Positions 9,248-18,535 of a stretch of 64,000 nucleotides of DNA are shown piece after piece (positions within the stretch are counted from its first letter, which is position 1; each line of letters starts with the position of its first letter). The DNA is from Dyadobacter sp. UC 10 (GTDB lineage Bacteria > Bacteroidota > Bacteroidia > Cytophagales > Spirosomataceae), in NCBI RefSeq assembly GCF_008369915.1, contig NZ_VSRN01000001.1:1488001-1552000 (forward strand), in the 5' to 3' direction. The notes below the pieces were generated by a model. It saw nothing but the letters and a program-made list of their open reading frames with translations. It ran no database searches and had not been told where the DNA came from. Made by a program: the position numbers and the translations under genes.

Positions 9248-10820
9248 AAACGTGGTCTGCATTATAATGCAGACCTATATTCTCCCTCCGCGCCATCGCC
9301 ATTTTAATGATCAGATAGGAAACGGAAATCATATTCCGCAGCTCACATATTGCGACTGAGACTTTCGATTCACGGTACAGGTCCTCGTGTTCCTGATGCA
9401 ATAATTCGAGCCTGTCGTAAGCGCGTTTCATCCGGCGATCGGTGCGGACAATGCCTACATAATTAGACATAATACTATTCAGCTCGCGTGTCATTTCGGT
9501 GACCAGTACCTGCTCCTCTGGGTGCGTAGTGCCGGAATCGTCCCATTCGGGAATATTTTCGGGGGTAAATGCATTCTCAAAACTCGATATCGTACTCTCG
9601 TAAGCTCTGTGACCGAAAACTACAGCCTCCAATAACGAATTGGAAGCCAATCGGTTAGAGCCGTGCAAACCCGTGCAGGCGCATTCGCCCACTGCGTATA
9701 AAAAGTCTATATTCGTTTTTCCCCATTCATTTACCCGAATGCCGCCGCACATATAGTGCTGTGCAGGAACTACAGGAATCATATCTTTCCTGACATCAAT
9801 TCCTTCGCTAAGACAATATTCTGTGATATTAGGAAAATGCTCGACAAATTTTTCATAGTCACAATGCCGGACGTCGAGGTACACATGATCAACCCCATTC
9901 TTCTTCATTTCAGAGTCAATAGCACGGGCTACGATATCCCTGGGGGCAAGTGAGAGCCTGGAATCATAATGTTCCATGAAAGTACTTCCATCGGCTCTTT
10001 TCAATATCCCTCCAAAACCGCGTACCGCTTCCGAGATCAGGAATGAAGGTTTTTGACCTGGTTTATAGAAACTGGTCGGGTGAAACTGGATAAACTCCAT
10101 ATTGTCGCAAATGCCCTTAGCGCGGTAAGCCATTGCAATTCCGTCACCGGTAGCGATTGTCGGATTGGTTGTACTTTGGTAAATATTCCCGATACCGCCG
10201 GTTGCCAGCATTGTTGTTTTAGCCAGGAACTTTTCCACTTCACCTGTTCGGCGATTCAAGACATAGGCTCCAAAACATTTGATATCTTCCTGGTACCGGT
10301 AAACAGTTTCCCCCAAATGGTGCTGTGTAATCAGTTCGACTGCGTAATAATGGGTAAATATCTGAATGCTTTTATGACGGTTCACTTCTTCCAGCAATGC
10401 GCGCTCGATCTCAGCTCCCGTAATATCTTTGAAATGTAAAATCCGATGATCCGAATGCCCGCCTTCCTTTGCCAGATCATATTCTCCCCCGCTTTCCTTA
10501 TCAAAACGGGTACCATAATCGATCAGCTCCTGGATCCGCTCGGGCGCTTCCCGCACTACGATTTCAACAATGTTACGCTTGTTGACCTCGTCGCCCGCGT
10601 CCATCGTATCCTGAATATGCTTTTCAAAAGAATCAGATTCTGCCCAGACTACCGCAATTCCTCCCTGCGCATATTTTGTATTCGTTTCGTCGGCCTGAAC
10701 TTTTGTGATCACGGCAATAGATTTCTCCTGTTTCAGGGAATCAAAATGTCTGGCAAGCTTGGCCGCGTAGCTAAGTCCGGCGATACCCGAACCGATAATC
10801 AGAAAATCAAACTGGGGCAT
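9246..10820 (-). CDS. nadB: L-aspartate oxidase
   Basis: 524 aa, the usual length. It oxidises L-aspartate to iminoaspartate with FAD in the first step of de novo NAD synthesis. Visible features are the N-terminal dinucleotide-binding motif FLIIGSGIAGLSYAAKL, the succinate-dehydrogenase-type segments TNTKYAQGGIAVV, FIQFHPTSFY and GLHGSNRLASNSLLEAVVFG, and a helical C-terminus. The gene follows nadA by 30 nt on the same strand, so the two form an operon supplying quinolinate. No nadC is in the window. The stop codon lies in the last unit of a 14-bp tandem repeat. Confidence 0.96.
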   Translation of the reverse strand: MPQFDFLIIGSGIAGLSYAAKLARHFDSLKQEKSIAVITKVQADETNTKYAQGGIAVVWAESDSFEKHIQDTMDAGDEVNKRNIVEIVVREAPERIQELIDYGTRFDKESGGEYDLAKEGGHSDHRILHFKDITGAEIERALLEEVNRHKSIQIFTHYYAVELITQHHLGETVYRYQEDIKCFGAYVLNRRTGEVEKFLAKTTMLATGGIGNIYQSTTNPTIATGDGIAMAYRAKGICDNMEFIQFHPTSFYKPGQKPSFLISEAVRGFGGILKRADGSTFMEHYDSRLSLAPRDIVARAIDSEMKKNGVDHVYLDVRHCDYEKFVEHFPNITEYCLSEGIDVRKDMIPVVPAQHYMCGGIRVNEWGKTNIDFLYAVGECACTGLHGSNRLASNSLLEAVVFGHRAYESTISSFENAFTPENIPEWDDSGTTHPEEQVLVTEMTRELNSIMSNYVGIVRTDRRMKRAYDRLELLHQEHEDLYRESKVSVAICELRNMISVSYLIIKMAMARRENIGLHYNADHV

Positions 10821-10850
10821 AAATTCAGAAGAAAATTACAAACTATACGA

Positions 10851-11846
10851 TCAGATACCTTTGCTCAGTTCCAGCATCCGGGCCACTGATTCGTAGGCTT
10901 TAAGCCTGATATCTTCCGGCACAAAAATCTCTGGTTGTTCGTAATAAAGCGCGTTATAAACCTTTTCTAACGTATTCATCTTCATGTACGGGCATTCCGA
11001 GCAGGCGCAGGTGTTGTTATCTGAACCCGGCGCCGGGATCAGCTTTTTATCCGGAACCGATTGTTTCATTTTATGTAAAATGCCAGCTTCGGTAGCGACG
11101 ATAAACTTAGTATGCTCGGATTCCTTTACAAATTTTAATAGTCCGGTAGTCGAACTCACGAAATCTGCCTGCTTCAATATATCTTCCTTACACTCCGGGT
11201 GTGCGATCAGCAATGCGTCCGGATTTTCCTCCTGCAACTGCTTCAATTTTTCCCTCGAAATATCGATATGAACAATGCAGGCACCGTCCCACAGAACCAT
11301 TTCCCGGCCGGTTTTATGCGCTACGTACCTTCCTAAATTCGCATCAGGCGCAAAGATGATCTTTTGGTCTTTTGGTAAACTTTCGACGATCTGCAATGCA
11401 TTTGACGAAGTACAAACAATATCAGTCAATGCCTTGATTTCCGCAGAACAGTTGATATAGCTGATCACGATATGATCTGGATATTGCGCTTTGAATGCGG
11501 CAAATTTATCAGCAGGGGCCGAATCCGCGAGCGAACATCCTGCATTTAAATCGGGAATAACTACCTTTTTATTTGGACTCAGGATTTTAGCAGTTTCGCC
11601 CATGAAATGCACGCCGCAGAAAACAATCATATCTGCTTCGGTTGCGGCAGCCTGCTGGGAAAGACCGAGACTATCGCCGATATAATCCGCAAGATCCTGA
11701 ATTTCAGCATCTACATAATAGTGCGCGAGGATTACAGCATTCTTTTCTTTCTTCAACCTGGTAATCTCGGCGATCAGATCGATATCTTCCGCAACAGCTT
11801 CGGTAACATAACCGTAACGGTTTACCTGCTCTTCAATAGTTGTCAT
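10851..11846 (-). CDS. nadA: Quinolinate synthase A
   Basis: 331 aa. It condenses iminoaspartate with dihydroxyacetone phosphate to quinolinate using a [4Fe-4S] cluster. Probable cluster cysteines by family position are Cys77 ([13 protein letters not shown]), Cys190 (LWDGACIVH) and Cys285 in [12 protein letters not shown], where Cys280 and Cys282 are also present. The triplicated family architecture is visible, for example VILAHYY near the N-terminus and [16 protein letters not shown] in the middle. It is the first gene of the nadA-nadB operon. A 151-nt gap with a hairpin separates it from the phosphate transporter gene downstream. Confidence 0.96.
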   Translation of the reverse strand: MTTIEEQVNRYGYVTEAVAEDIDLIAEITRLKKEKNAVILAHYYVDAEIQDLADYIGDSLGLSQQAAATEADMIVFCGVHFMGETAKILSPNKKVVIPDLNAGCSLADSAPADKFAAFKAQYPDHIVISYINCSAEIKALTDIVCTSSNALQIVESLPKDQKIIFAPDANLGRYVAHKTGREMVLWDGACIVHIDISREKLKQLQEENPDALLIAHPECKEDILKQADFVSSTTGLLKFVKESEHTKFIVATEAGILHKMKQSVPDKKLIPAPGSDNNTCACSECPYMKMNTLEKVYNALYYEQPEIFVPEDIRLKAYESVARMLELSKGI

Positions 11847-11945
11847 TATGGTGAATAATTAGCTCTAATTGATATTAAAACTCCATTTCGAAAGTACGAT
11901 ATTAAAACCAATCCAAAGCAAAGAAAGTGCAACCGGGCTCTTAAA

Positions 11946-11982
11946 TGCAAAAGCCGGAGAGTTTCCTCACCGGCTTTCAAAC
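11946..11982 (-). terminator. Probable terminator of the phosphate transporter gene
   Basis: An inverted repeat AAAGCCGG (11950-11957) / CCGGCTTT (11970-11977) sits about 20 nt past the transporter stop. Read on the minus strand it is followed by a short T run (TTTTGCATTT), which suits a weak intrinsic terminator. Confidence 0.55.
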
Positions 11983-11997
11983 TGAAAATTTTCTTAT

Positions 11998-13419
11998 CTA
12001 CAATATCCAGCGGAAAAATGCATAGAGCGTTCCAGACAGTAGCATTGTTACGGGCAATGTTAATATCCAGGCAATTACGATATTTCTGACCGTTCCGCCC
12101 TGCAAATTTTTCACACCTTTACTGGCGACCATCGAACCAGCGATACCGGAAGAAAGTACGTGCGTTGTACTAACTGGTAAACCCAGGTAAGAAGAAACGC
12201 CGATTGTACTGGCGGCAACCAGCTCGGCGGAAGCTCCCTGCGCATACGTCAAATGCTGCTTTCCGATTTTTTCACCAATCGTAACCACAATTCGCTTCCA
12301 GCCCACCATTGTTCCCAAACCGAGCGAGAGTGAGATCATTAAAATAACCCAGTCGGGCGCATAATCCGTGTAACGTCTGATCCCTTTCTCACTGCCTGAC
12401 TGCATTTTCAGGTAAGCCGCGTCGGCTGATCCCAAATTCGCGTGTCCGTTGTCAAGAATTGTTTTGGTGTTCCGGCTGATCAAAAGCAACGAGCGACGCG
12501 CGTCCATTCTCTTTTCCAGCGGTAATTTGTGCTCCGGCAGCGAATCACTCACTTGGGCACTCAGATTCGTGATCTCCTGTTTAATCGTAGCCAGATTATG
12601 TCTGTCAGTCACCGAAAGCCTCGAAGAATCAATTTTAGAAACGGCCTGTTCGATCCCAATCAGATCCGCCTTCATTTGGAGAGGGTCCTGGCTGTTGTCC
12701 AATGCAAAGTGTGCAGGCACAATTCCAATTAATATTAACATCACCAGCCCCACACCTTTTTGCCCGTCATTGGAACCGTGGAAAAAGCTGACAAGCGTAC
12801 AGGTCGTGATTAATATAGCACGGATCCAGATTGGCGGCGGCTGGTTTTTCTTGGGTTCACTGAAAACGATTTCACGCAAAGGCTTTGAAAGTGAGCGCCT
12901 TAATATGAACATAATAATGATAGCCAATGCAAAACCGAAGATCGGCGAAGTCAGCAGCGACATGAACAGTTCCTTTGCCTTCGACCAGTTCACGCCGGCC
13001 GCATTGGAATTTTCAGGCATAAATGTAAAAGCCAAACCTACCCCGAGGATCGAGCCGATCAAGGTATGTGAGCTGGAACTGGGTAACCCGAAATACCAGG
13101 TTCCGAGGTTCCAGATAATTGCGCTGAAAAGTAACGCGAAGACCATCGCGGCACTGTGGTAGACATTCTGATCAATGAGCAGCTCAACCGGCAATAAGTT
13201 GACAATACCCATAGCTACTGCAATTCCGCCGAAGAAAACACCGCAAAAATTCATAAAACCGGACCAGATTACGGCCACATTAGGTTTCAGTGAATTTGTA
13301 TAAATCACAGTAGCGACCGCATTGGCGGTATCGTGAAAACCATTGACAAATTCGAATGCGCAGGCGGCTAAAATGCTAAAAGCGAGGAGAATAAAAATGT
13401 CGGTTTCAAGACCAAACAT
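11998..13419 (-). CDS. PiT-family inorganic phosphate transporter
   Basis: 473 aa membrane protein of the PiT/PHO4 family, importing phosphate coupled to H+ or Na+. The two family signatures are FVNGFHDTANAVATVIYT near the N-terminus and FHGSNDGQKGVG in the middle, with VSTTHVLSSGIAGS near the C-terminus. A hydrophilic region of about 120 residues, rich in charged helix, sits between the two membrane halves (about residues 235-355), comparable in position to the central loop of other Pit proteins. No PhoU-like partner gene is adjacent. A promoter-like pair is seen at 13453-13480. Confidence 0.92.
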   Translation of the reverse strand: MFGLETDIFILLAFSILAACAFEFVNGFHDTANAVATVIYTNSLKPNVAVIWSGFMNFCGVFFGGIAVAMGIVNLLPVELLIDQNVYHSAAMVFALLFSAIIWNLGTWYFGLPSSSSHTLIGSILGVGLAFTFMPENSNAAGVNWSKAKELFMSLLTSPIFGFALAIIIMFILRRSLSKPLREIVFSEPKKNQPPPIWIRAILITTCTLVSFFHGSNDGQKGVGLVMLILIGIVPAHFALDNSQDPLQMKADLIGIEQAVSKIDSSRLSVTDRHNLATIKQEITNLSAQVSDSLPEHKLPLEKRMDARRSLLLISRNTKTILDNGHANLGSADAAYLKMQSGSEKGIRRYTDYAPDWVILMISLSLGLGTMVGWKRIVVTIGEKIGKQHLTYAQGASAELVAASTIGVSSYLGLPVSTTHVLSSGIAGSMVASKGVKNLQGGTVRNIVIAWILTLPVTMLLSGTLYAFFRWIL

Positions 13420-13452
13420 AGAAGAAGTATATAAGTTTATTTATAAACAGCA

Positions 13453-13480
13453 CAAAGCTACTTATTCTTGAGCGATGCAA
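13453..13480 (-). promoter_or_regulatory. Candidate promoter of the phosphate transporter gene
   Basis: On the minus strand a perfect Bacteroidota -7 element TAGCTTTG (13453-13460) has a TTG (13478-13480) 17 nt upstream. This is slightly shorter than the usual 19-21 nt. The implied leader is about 30 nt. Confidence 0.4.
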
Positions 13481-13506
13481 TATTAACAAATTGTTAAGCC
13501 AAAGTT

Positions 13507-14559
13507 TTATGCTGTCTCCTTATTTGCCAGCTGGCCACACGCCGCGTCGATATCTTTCCCCCGACTTCTGCGCACATGAACAGACACGCCCCGGTCTTCC
13601 AGAAACCCCGCGAACTTATCCAGCTTATCTCCCTCTGTATTCTGGAAATCGGCTTCTGCAATCGGATTGTATTCAATGATATTTACCCGCGCAGGAACGC
13701 GTTTGGTGAATTCCCAAAGCTCTTTGGCGTCTTGCAAAGTATCGTTGAAATTGTTGAAAACGATATATTCGAAGGTGATCCGGTTACCTGTTTTTTTGTA
13801 AAAATAATTCAACGCCTCCGCCAGGTTATCCAGTGAGTTGGATTCATTGATAGGCATAATCTGGTTTCTCTTGGCATCATTTGCCGCGTGGAGCGACAAT
13901 GCAAGCCGGAAACGTACTTCGTCATCGCCCAGCTTTTTAATCATTTTCGCAATGCCCGCAGTAGAAACGGTAATGCGTTTGGGCGACATATTCAATCCCT
14001 CAGGCGAGGTAATATGTTCAATGGATTTTAAAACATTGGTATAATTCAAAAGCGGCTCGCCCATTCCCATGTAAACAATATTCGTAAGCGGCGCTTTGAA
14101 ACTTCCCTCTGCCTGGCGCGCGATCGCAACAACCTGATCGTAAATCTCACCCGCTTCGAGGTTGCGTTTCCTGTCCATATAACCTGTCGCGCAGAATTTG
14201 CAGGTAAGCGAACATCCAACCTGGCTACTCACGCAGGCGGTCATTCTGTCGGCGGCAGGTATTAAAACTCCCTCAACCAGGTTACCGTCGAAAAGTTTAA
14301 ATGCAGATTTGATCGTACCGTCGTTGCTCTGCTGCTGCTTGGCAACTTCCATATTATGAATGACAAAATGTTCATCCATTAACTGGCGGGTCGGAAGGGA
14401 TAAATTGGTCATTTCGGCGAATGAATGGGAGGATTTTTTCCAGATCCATTCATAGATCTGCTTCGCCCTGAAAGCTTTTTCTCCATGCTCGGCCATCCAG
14501 CCTTTCAACTGGTCGACGCTCATTTTGCGGATATCCTGCTTGTCTTGTATTCCGGTCAT
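13507..14559 (-). CDS. rlmN: 23S rRNA (adenine(2503)-C(2))-methyltransferase RlmN
   Basis: 350 aa, the normal size. This radical-SAM enzyme methylates C2 of A2503 in 23S rRNA and A37 in some tRNAs. The SAM-cluster motif CxxxCxxC is Cys116, Cys120 and Cys123 (GCSLTCKFCATG). The methyl-carrying cysteine near the C-terminus is probably Cys341 (DAACGQLANK). Other family segments are YMGMGEPLLNY and RITVSTAGI. It lies downstream of yqeY and the cvpA-like gene on the same strand, with a 108-nt gap that contains its own -7-like element. Confidence 0.96.
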   Translation of the reverse strand: MTGIQDKQDIRKMSVDQLKGWMAEHGEKAFRAKQIYEWIWKKSSHSFAEMTNLSLPTRQLMDEHFVIHNMEVAKQQQSNDGTIKSAFKLFDGNLVEGVLIPAADRMTACVSSQVGCSLTCKFCATGYMDRKRNLEAGEIYDQVVAIARQAEGSFKAPLTNIVYMGMGEPLLNYTNVLKSIEHITSPEGLNMSPKRITVSTAGIAKMIKKLGDDEVRFRLALSLHAANDAKRNQIMPINESNSLDNLAEALNYFYKKTGNRITFEYIVFNNFNDTLQDAKELWEFTKRVPARVNIIEYNPIAEADFQNTEGDKLDKFAGFLEDRGVSVHVRRSRGKDIDAACGQLANKETA

Positions 14560-14613
14560 TTTTTATCTTTTGGTCAAATGCATCGCACATCCGGCCTGTT
14601 TACTATTTTACTG

Positions 14614-14621
14614 CAAAGCTA
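14614..14621 (-). promoter_or_regulatory. -7-like element upstream of rlmN
   Basis: Minus strand TAGCTTTG matches TAnnTTTG exactly and lies 54 nt upstream of the rlmN start. No clear TTG was found at the expected -33 distance, so the call is tentative. Confidence 0.3.
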
Positions 14622-14667
14622 CTGAAAGTCAGCAACGAAAGCTTAACCCAGAGCAGGTTTTGAAAGT

Positions 14668-15201
14668 TCAATCGGATAAATACTCGCTTTTCCACTCCCT
14701 GATCAGATCGGTGCCTGCTGGCATAATCGACAATGCTTTGGTAATCAAATTGGGCGCAATAGGTACGACGAGCGGATAAAGGACGGTATCATCAGTCCGG
14801 TGCGCCGGAATTTTCACTCCGATCATATCCACCAGCCAGAAGAAAACGCTGATCCCGAAAACCCAGGTAAATATCCCCACCATCGCGCCGGCGAAGCTAT
14901 CGAAGGTACCCAAAATGGAATACCTGAGCGACCGGCGGATCATGTAGCCGAATTGATTTAATAAAAATATAGTGGGAAAGAAAATCACTGAAAACCCGAT
15001 ATAGGGCAGGATCCGCTTTGCCATACTGTCGCTGAAATAAGGTGTTAATACCTCCATTCCCAGCCCTAAAAATTTGAATCCCAAAACCATAGCCACCGCA
15101 AAACCTGCTATTCCGATGATCTCGATCAGCAGACCTTTGCGATAACCATGCAATGCACCCCACAACAGCGGGATGAGGATGATTACATCCAATAGCTTCA
15201 T
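14668..15201 (-). CDS. CvpA-family integral membrane protein
   Basis: 177 aa with about four hydrophobic segments: residues 3-12, a stretch in GFAVAMVLGFKFLG, ILPYIGFSVIFFPTIFLL, and MVGIFTWVFGISVFFW. The starting pattern (LDVIILIPLLWGALHGYRKGLL) is typical of CvpA/colicin V production proteins, in which a short N-terminal helix is followed by a GxxxG-type kink. Family members are inner-membrane proteins of uncertain general role in envelope homeostasis. The ATG overlaps the yqeY stop (ATGA), which suggests translational coupling. Confidence 0.85.
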   Translation of the reverse strand: MKLLDVIILIPLLWGALHGYRKGLLIEIIGIAGFAVAMVLGFKFLGLGMEVLTPYFSDSMAKRILPYIGFSVIFFPTIFLLNQFGYMIRRSLRYSILGTFDSFAGAMVGIFTWVFGISVFFWLVDMIGVKIPAHRTDDTVLYPLVVPIAPNLITKALSIMPAGTDLIREWKSEYLSD

Positions 15202-15647
15202 GCCAGCAATCCCTTCACCAATGCAGATACAACTTTCCCGTCCGCCTGTCCAGCCAATTCTTTGGTCGCCACGCCCATTACCTTACCCATATCCGAAGGT
15301 GCAGAGGCTCCCACGCGGGTGATGATTTCCTGCAATTTAGCCTTCACTTCGTCCTCGGTAAGCTGCTTAGGCAGGAATTGTTCAATTACTGCCAATTCCG
15401 CCTCTTCTTTTTGCAGAAGATCCTCGCGGTTCTGCGTTTTGTAAATATCCGCTGATTCGCGACGTTGCTTGGCTGCTTTGGTCAGCAATTTCAGTTCATC
15501 GTCAGCAGTAAGCTCGCCGCTCGCGCCGCCTTTTGTTTCTTCCAATAATATCAGAGACTTAATAGCCCGCAACGCACGCAAAGTATCCTGGTCCTTAGCC
15601 CGCATAGCATCTTTTATTCCTGACTCGACTTGTGATTTTAGAGACAT
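15198..15647 (-). CDS. GatB/YqeY-domain protein
   Basis: 149 aa of highly charged helix, the common stand-alone YqeY size. Visible family segments are DAMRAKDQDTLRALRAIKS near the N-terminus and EQFLPKQLTEDEVKAKLQEII, followed by GKVMGVATKELAGQADGK at the end. The domain resembles the tail of GatB, which binds tRNA in the amidotransferase complex. Stand-alone members are thought to act in tRNA-dependent processes, but a specific role is not established. Its leader carries one arm of the TGAATGA-type repeat element. Confidence 0.9.
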   Translation of the reverse strand: MSLKSQVESGIKDAMRAKDQDTLRALRAIKSLILLEETKGGASGELTADDELKLLTKAAKQRRESADIYKTQNREDLLQKEEAELAVIEQFLPKQLTEDEVKAKLQEIITRVGASAPSDMGKVMGVATKELAGQADGKVVSALVKGLLA

Positions 15648-15658
15648 GTTTTTTAATG

Positions 15659-15899
15659 TTGAATGACAGAATGATTGAATGAGTGAATGATTGAGTGAAT
15701 GATTGAGTGAGTGAATGACTGAATTAGTGAATGATTGGGTCGCCGGTGGGATGAATTAGTGAATTAGTTGCTGATAAAATGCATTTTGAACCGGGTAATC
15801 TTAAATTTGCAATCGGCGAATTTAACAGAATCGTCTTAATTAACCCATTAAAGCATCCACACCCTCACACATTCACTCATTCACTCATTCACTCATTCA
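15659..15899. repeat. Low-complexity inverted repeat element A, between divergent yqeY and pdxJ
   Basis: The left arm (15659-15737) is built from 7-8 bp units such as TGAATGA and GTGAATGA. The right arm (15870-15899) is the complement, four repeats of CATTCACT or near it. The longest exact pairings are 15 bp, for example 15676-15690 with 15877-15891 or 15885-15899. About 130 nt of ordinary sequence separates the arms. In each divergent mRNA the arm close to the start codon reads as an almost G-free (T/C/A) tract. Confidence 0.85.
15802..15809 (+). promoter_or_regulatory. -7-like element of pdxJ
   Basis: TAAATTTG matches TAnnTTTG exactly, but no TTG lies at the usual 19-21 nt upstream. If used, the leader of about 95 nt would include the right arm of repeat element A. 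Confidence 0.35.
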
Positions 15900-15908
15900 A
15901 AACTAGTC

Positions 15909-16628
15909 ATGACTCGCCTAAGCGTTAACATCAACAAAATTGCTACCCTGCGAAATTCCCGTGGCGGTGATAATCCTAATGTATTGAAAGTGGCGCTGGA
16001 TTGTGAGCGGTTTGGTGCACAAGGTATTACCGTTCACCCGCGTCCCGATGAGCGGCATATCCGGTACCAGGATGTTTATGATCTGAAAGAAGTGGTCACT
16101 ACCGAATTCAATATTGAGGGTAATCCTTCTGAAAAAAAATTCGTCGAGCTGGTACTGGCCAACAAACCCGACCAGGTAACACTAGTGCCCGACGCACTGC
16201 ACGCAATTACTTCCAATGCAGGCTGGGATACCATTAATAACAAGAGTGAACTTACCGATCTTGTCCAGATCTTCAAATCTGCAGGCATTCGTGTTTCCGT
16301 TTTTGTGGATGCGGATGAAAAAATGGTAGAAGGAGCCAAAATGTGTGGCGCCGATCGCGTGGAACTTTACACAGAACCTTACGCCGCAGGCTATTTTGAA
16401 AACAGGCAAAAAGCCGTCCTACCCTTTATAGCAGCCGCAGAAAAGGCACGCGAAGTTGGTCTAGGACTCAATGCAGGCCACGATCTAAGCCTCGACAACC
16501 TCCGTTTTTTAAAACAAAGTATTCCCTGGATGGATGAAGTCTCCATCGGCCACGCATTGATCGCCGATGCATTGTACCTGGGTTTGGAAAATACGATACA
16601 GATGTACCGAAGAGAATTGGTTGTTTAG
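15909..16628 (+). CDS. pdxJ: Pyridoxine 5'-phosphate synthase
   Basis: 239 aa, the standard length. It joins 3-amino-2-oxopropyl phosphate and 1-deoxy-D-xylulose 5-phosphate in the DXP-dependent vitamin B6 pathway. Family segments are [17 protein letters not shown] at the N-terminus, [13 protein letters not shown], and [16 protein letters not shown] near the C-terminus, which build a TIM-barrel active site with phosphate-binding loops. It stands alone on the plus strand between repeat element A and a bidirectional terminator. No other pdx gene is in the window. Confidence 0.97.
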   Translation: MTRLSVNINKIATLRNSRGGDNPNVLKVALDCERFGAQGITVHPRPDERHIRYQDVYDLKEVVTTEFNIEGNPSEKKFVELVLANKPDQVTLVPDALHAITSNAGWDTINNKSELTDLVQIFKSAGIRVSVFVDADEKMVEGAKMCGADRVELYTEPYAAGYFENRQKAVLPFIAAAEKAREVGLGLNAGHDLSLDNLRFLKQSIPWMDEVSIGHALIADALYLGLENTIQMYRRELVV

Positions 16629-16662
16629 GCCTGGTAAGTTTTCAAAACTCCCCAGGCCTAAA
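16624..16662. terminator. Bidirectional terminator between convergent pdxJ and Gfo/Idh gene
   Basis: An 11-bp perfect stem TTTAGGCCTGG (16624-16634) / CCAGGCCTAAA (16652-16662) encloses a second small inverted repeat, AGTTTT/AAAACT. It includes the pdxJ stop codon and ends 7 nt before the Gfo/Idh stop codon, so it can serve both genes. Confidence 0.7.
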
Positions 16663-16668
16663 ACCAGC

Positions 16669-18120
16669 CTACCAACCTTTTCTATATTCCCTCTTCACAA
16701 ACTGATTAGCGATATCGAAGTTGGTGATCTTCATATTATCTCCGTCCCAGATCAACTTTTGTCTGCCGGGAAAATTAAATCCTTTGCCATCGGCCTTGGC
16801 TTCGCGGTGCAGGTAGCTTCTTACCGCCAGGTTCCCCATTAAAACGATCTCAGTCAGCGGGCCGGACTGATCGAACGAAGAGCTGGTATAAGCGCCAAAG
16901 CCTTTTTTACAAGCTTGTACAAACTGCTGCTGGTGACCTTCAGAACCTCCCGGGACTAACTCGCGCGGCTTGGTATTTAACTTTACATTCTCAAATTGTT
17001 TCTCCGGCCAGAGTCTTGGATTCTCACCAAACATCTCCGCACTCAAAATCCCTTTTGTACCAATAAAAAGCATCCCGCCATCGACACTTCCAAAAACCGT
17101 TTTGTAGTCACACCCCTCTGGTAACTGCGGCCTGATACCGCCGTCGTACCACGAAAAGCTGATCTCCTTTCCGGGTGTTTTTGAATCGAATTTTAAATGA
17201 ATGGAAGAAGAAGGCGGACAAACGTCATCAAAAAACGCCTGACTGAAAAAATCAGAATATACCGAGCCGACACTGCATTCGACCGACGTCGGGTAACCCA
17301 ATTTCATTGCGCGGAAAGGTACATCTATGAAATGGCAACCCATATCTCCCAGCGCGCCTGTACCGAAATCCCAATATCCGCGCCACCTGAAAGGCATATA
17401 AGCTTCGTGATATGGACGTTTTGGAGCAGTGCCAAGCCAGAGATCCCAATCTACTTCTTTCGGTATCGGCTGGGATTCATTTTTATCCTTTGGAGATTTA
17501 ACACCCTGCGGCCATACCGGGCGGTCTGTCCAGACTTCAATTTTGTAAACATCTCCGATTGCACCCGACTGAACGATGGCTTCCGTTTGCCGGGTACCAT
17601 CGCTGCTGCTGCCCTGGTTGCCCATTTGGGTTACTACCTTATATTTCGTCGCAGCCTGCGTCAAATTTCTGGCTTCCCAGATATCCTTAGTTAAGGGTTT
17701 TTCAACGTAAACATGTTTTCCCAGTTCAATGCACGACATCGCGATCGGGAAATGCATGTGGTCTGGTGTGGTGACCAGAACGGCGTCAATATTTTTGGCT
17801 TCTTTTTCCAGCATTTTCCGGTAGTCCCTGTAATAAGGTGCTTTCGGAAACTGCTTCCTGTATTTTTCAGATTGGCGGTCGTCGACGTCGCAAAGCGCCA
17901 CCATATTTTCAGCTCCGTTGTTATAAGCCAGGCGGATATTCACATCGGCTTTGCCACCACAGCCCACAGCGGCAATATTTAGTTTATCGCTGGGCGGGAC
18001 AAAGCCTCTTCCCAGCACGTGGCGGGGAACGATCATAAAACCCGCGGCTGCCAATGCGCCGGCTTTAACGAATTTTCTGCGATTGATTTCCTGCTCGGAA
18101 ATGGGTTGCTGATTTTCCAT
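16669..18120 (-). CDS. Gfo/Idh/MocA-family oxidoreductase with Tat-type signal
   Basis: 483 aa from the ATG at 18120. A longer frame adds 17 residues that disturb the signal. The N-terminus INRRKFVKAGALAAAGFM is a twin-arginine-type signal. The mature part begins with an NAD(P) Rossmann motif (LNIAAVGCGGKADVN), followed by the family EKP motif in HVYVEKPLTKD and a C-terminal beta-sheet domain. Exported members in Bacteroidota and Planctomycetes act on sugars or glycosides and often retain a tightly bound cofactor, but the substrate is not predictable here. It lies 67 nt downstream of the SCP2-like gene on the same strand. Confidence 0.9.
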   Translation of the reverse strand: MENQQPISEQEINRRKFVKAGALAAAGFMIVPRHVLGRGFVPPSDKLNIAAVGCGGKADVNIRLAYNNGAENMVALCDVDDRQSEKYRKQFPKAPYYRDYRKMLEKEAKNIDAVLVTTPDHMHFPIAMSCIELGKHVYVEKPLTKDIWEARNLTQAATKYKVVTQMGNQGSSSDGTRQTEAIVQSGAIGDVYKIEVWTDRPVWPQGVKSPKDKNESQPIPKEVDWDLWLGTAPKRPYHEAYMPFRWRGYWDFGTGALGDMGCHFIDVPFRAMKLGYPTSVECSVGSVYSDFFSQAFFDDVCPPSSSIHLKFDSKTPGKEISFSWYDGGIRPQLPEGCDYKTVFGSVDGGMLFIGTKGILSAEMFGENPRLWPEKQFENVKLNTKPRELVPGGSEGHQQQFVQACKKGFGAYTSSSFDQSGPLTEIVLMGNLAVRSYLHREAKADGKGFNFPGRQKLIWDGDNMKITNFDIANQFVKREYRKGW

Positions 18121-18187
18121 ATTCGGTATCAGACGTTTTAAAAAATCTAGCCTGACAGACAGAAAAGTCAACCCATTTACTGCCCTA

Positions 18188-18490
18188 CTATCTCCCCCCG
18201 AAAGTTTCAGCGATTTTCATGGCGACACCCATATCACCGTCAATTTTCAGCTTACCGGTCATCAAAGCCATCATCGCATTTAAGTCACCATCAATCAGTT
18301 TGAGGGCATTTTTGGTTGAAACCTCGAAAATGCAATCTGCTTCCTTGTCTTCATTTGAAACACTATTCGGCACCGACTTACCGTCGACGAAAACCGTACC
18401 CTCGTCGGTTACAAATTTGGCGGTTGCGCCGAGACCACTGTCGGTTCCCAGCATCTTTTCAATTCGTTCGGTAAGTGTTTGAAGGCTCAT
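18188..18490 (-). CDS. SCP2 sterol-binding-domain protein
   Basis: 100 aa comprising a single SCP2-like fold, starting at the ATG at 18490 where a good promoter lies upstream. The pattern (KFVTDEGTVFVDGKSVPN, then DCIFEVSTKNALKLIDG, then AMMALMTGKLKIDGDMG) is typical of small bacterial SCP2 proteins with a hydrophobic ligand tunnel. A lipid or acyl ligand is presumed from the family. The cytoplasmic location is inferred from the lack of any signal peptide. The gene diverges from a small membrane-protein gene and precedes the Gfo/Idh gene. Confidence 0.88.
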   Translation of the reverse strand: MSLQTLTERIEKMLGTDSGLGATAKFVTDEGTVFVDGKSVPNSVSNEDKEADCIFEVSTKNALKLIDGDLNAMMALMTGKLKIDGDMGVAMKIAETFGGR

Positions 18491-18535
18491 ATTGTTGGCT
18501 TTTCTGTTGTTGTTAATAAAGTCAAACGTGAACGA

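Noticed and set aside
12449..13162. 237-codon plus-strand open frame
   Set aside because: It lies antisense within the phosphate transporter gene and shows no protein family pattern. The transporter frame has clear PiT motifs.
15659..15737. Possible CRISPR or telomere-like array of TGAATGA units
   Set aside because: The units vary and have no unique spacers, and the right arm is their complement, so an inverted low-complexity repeat explains it better.
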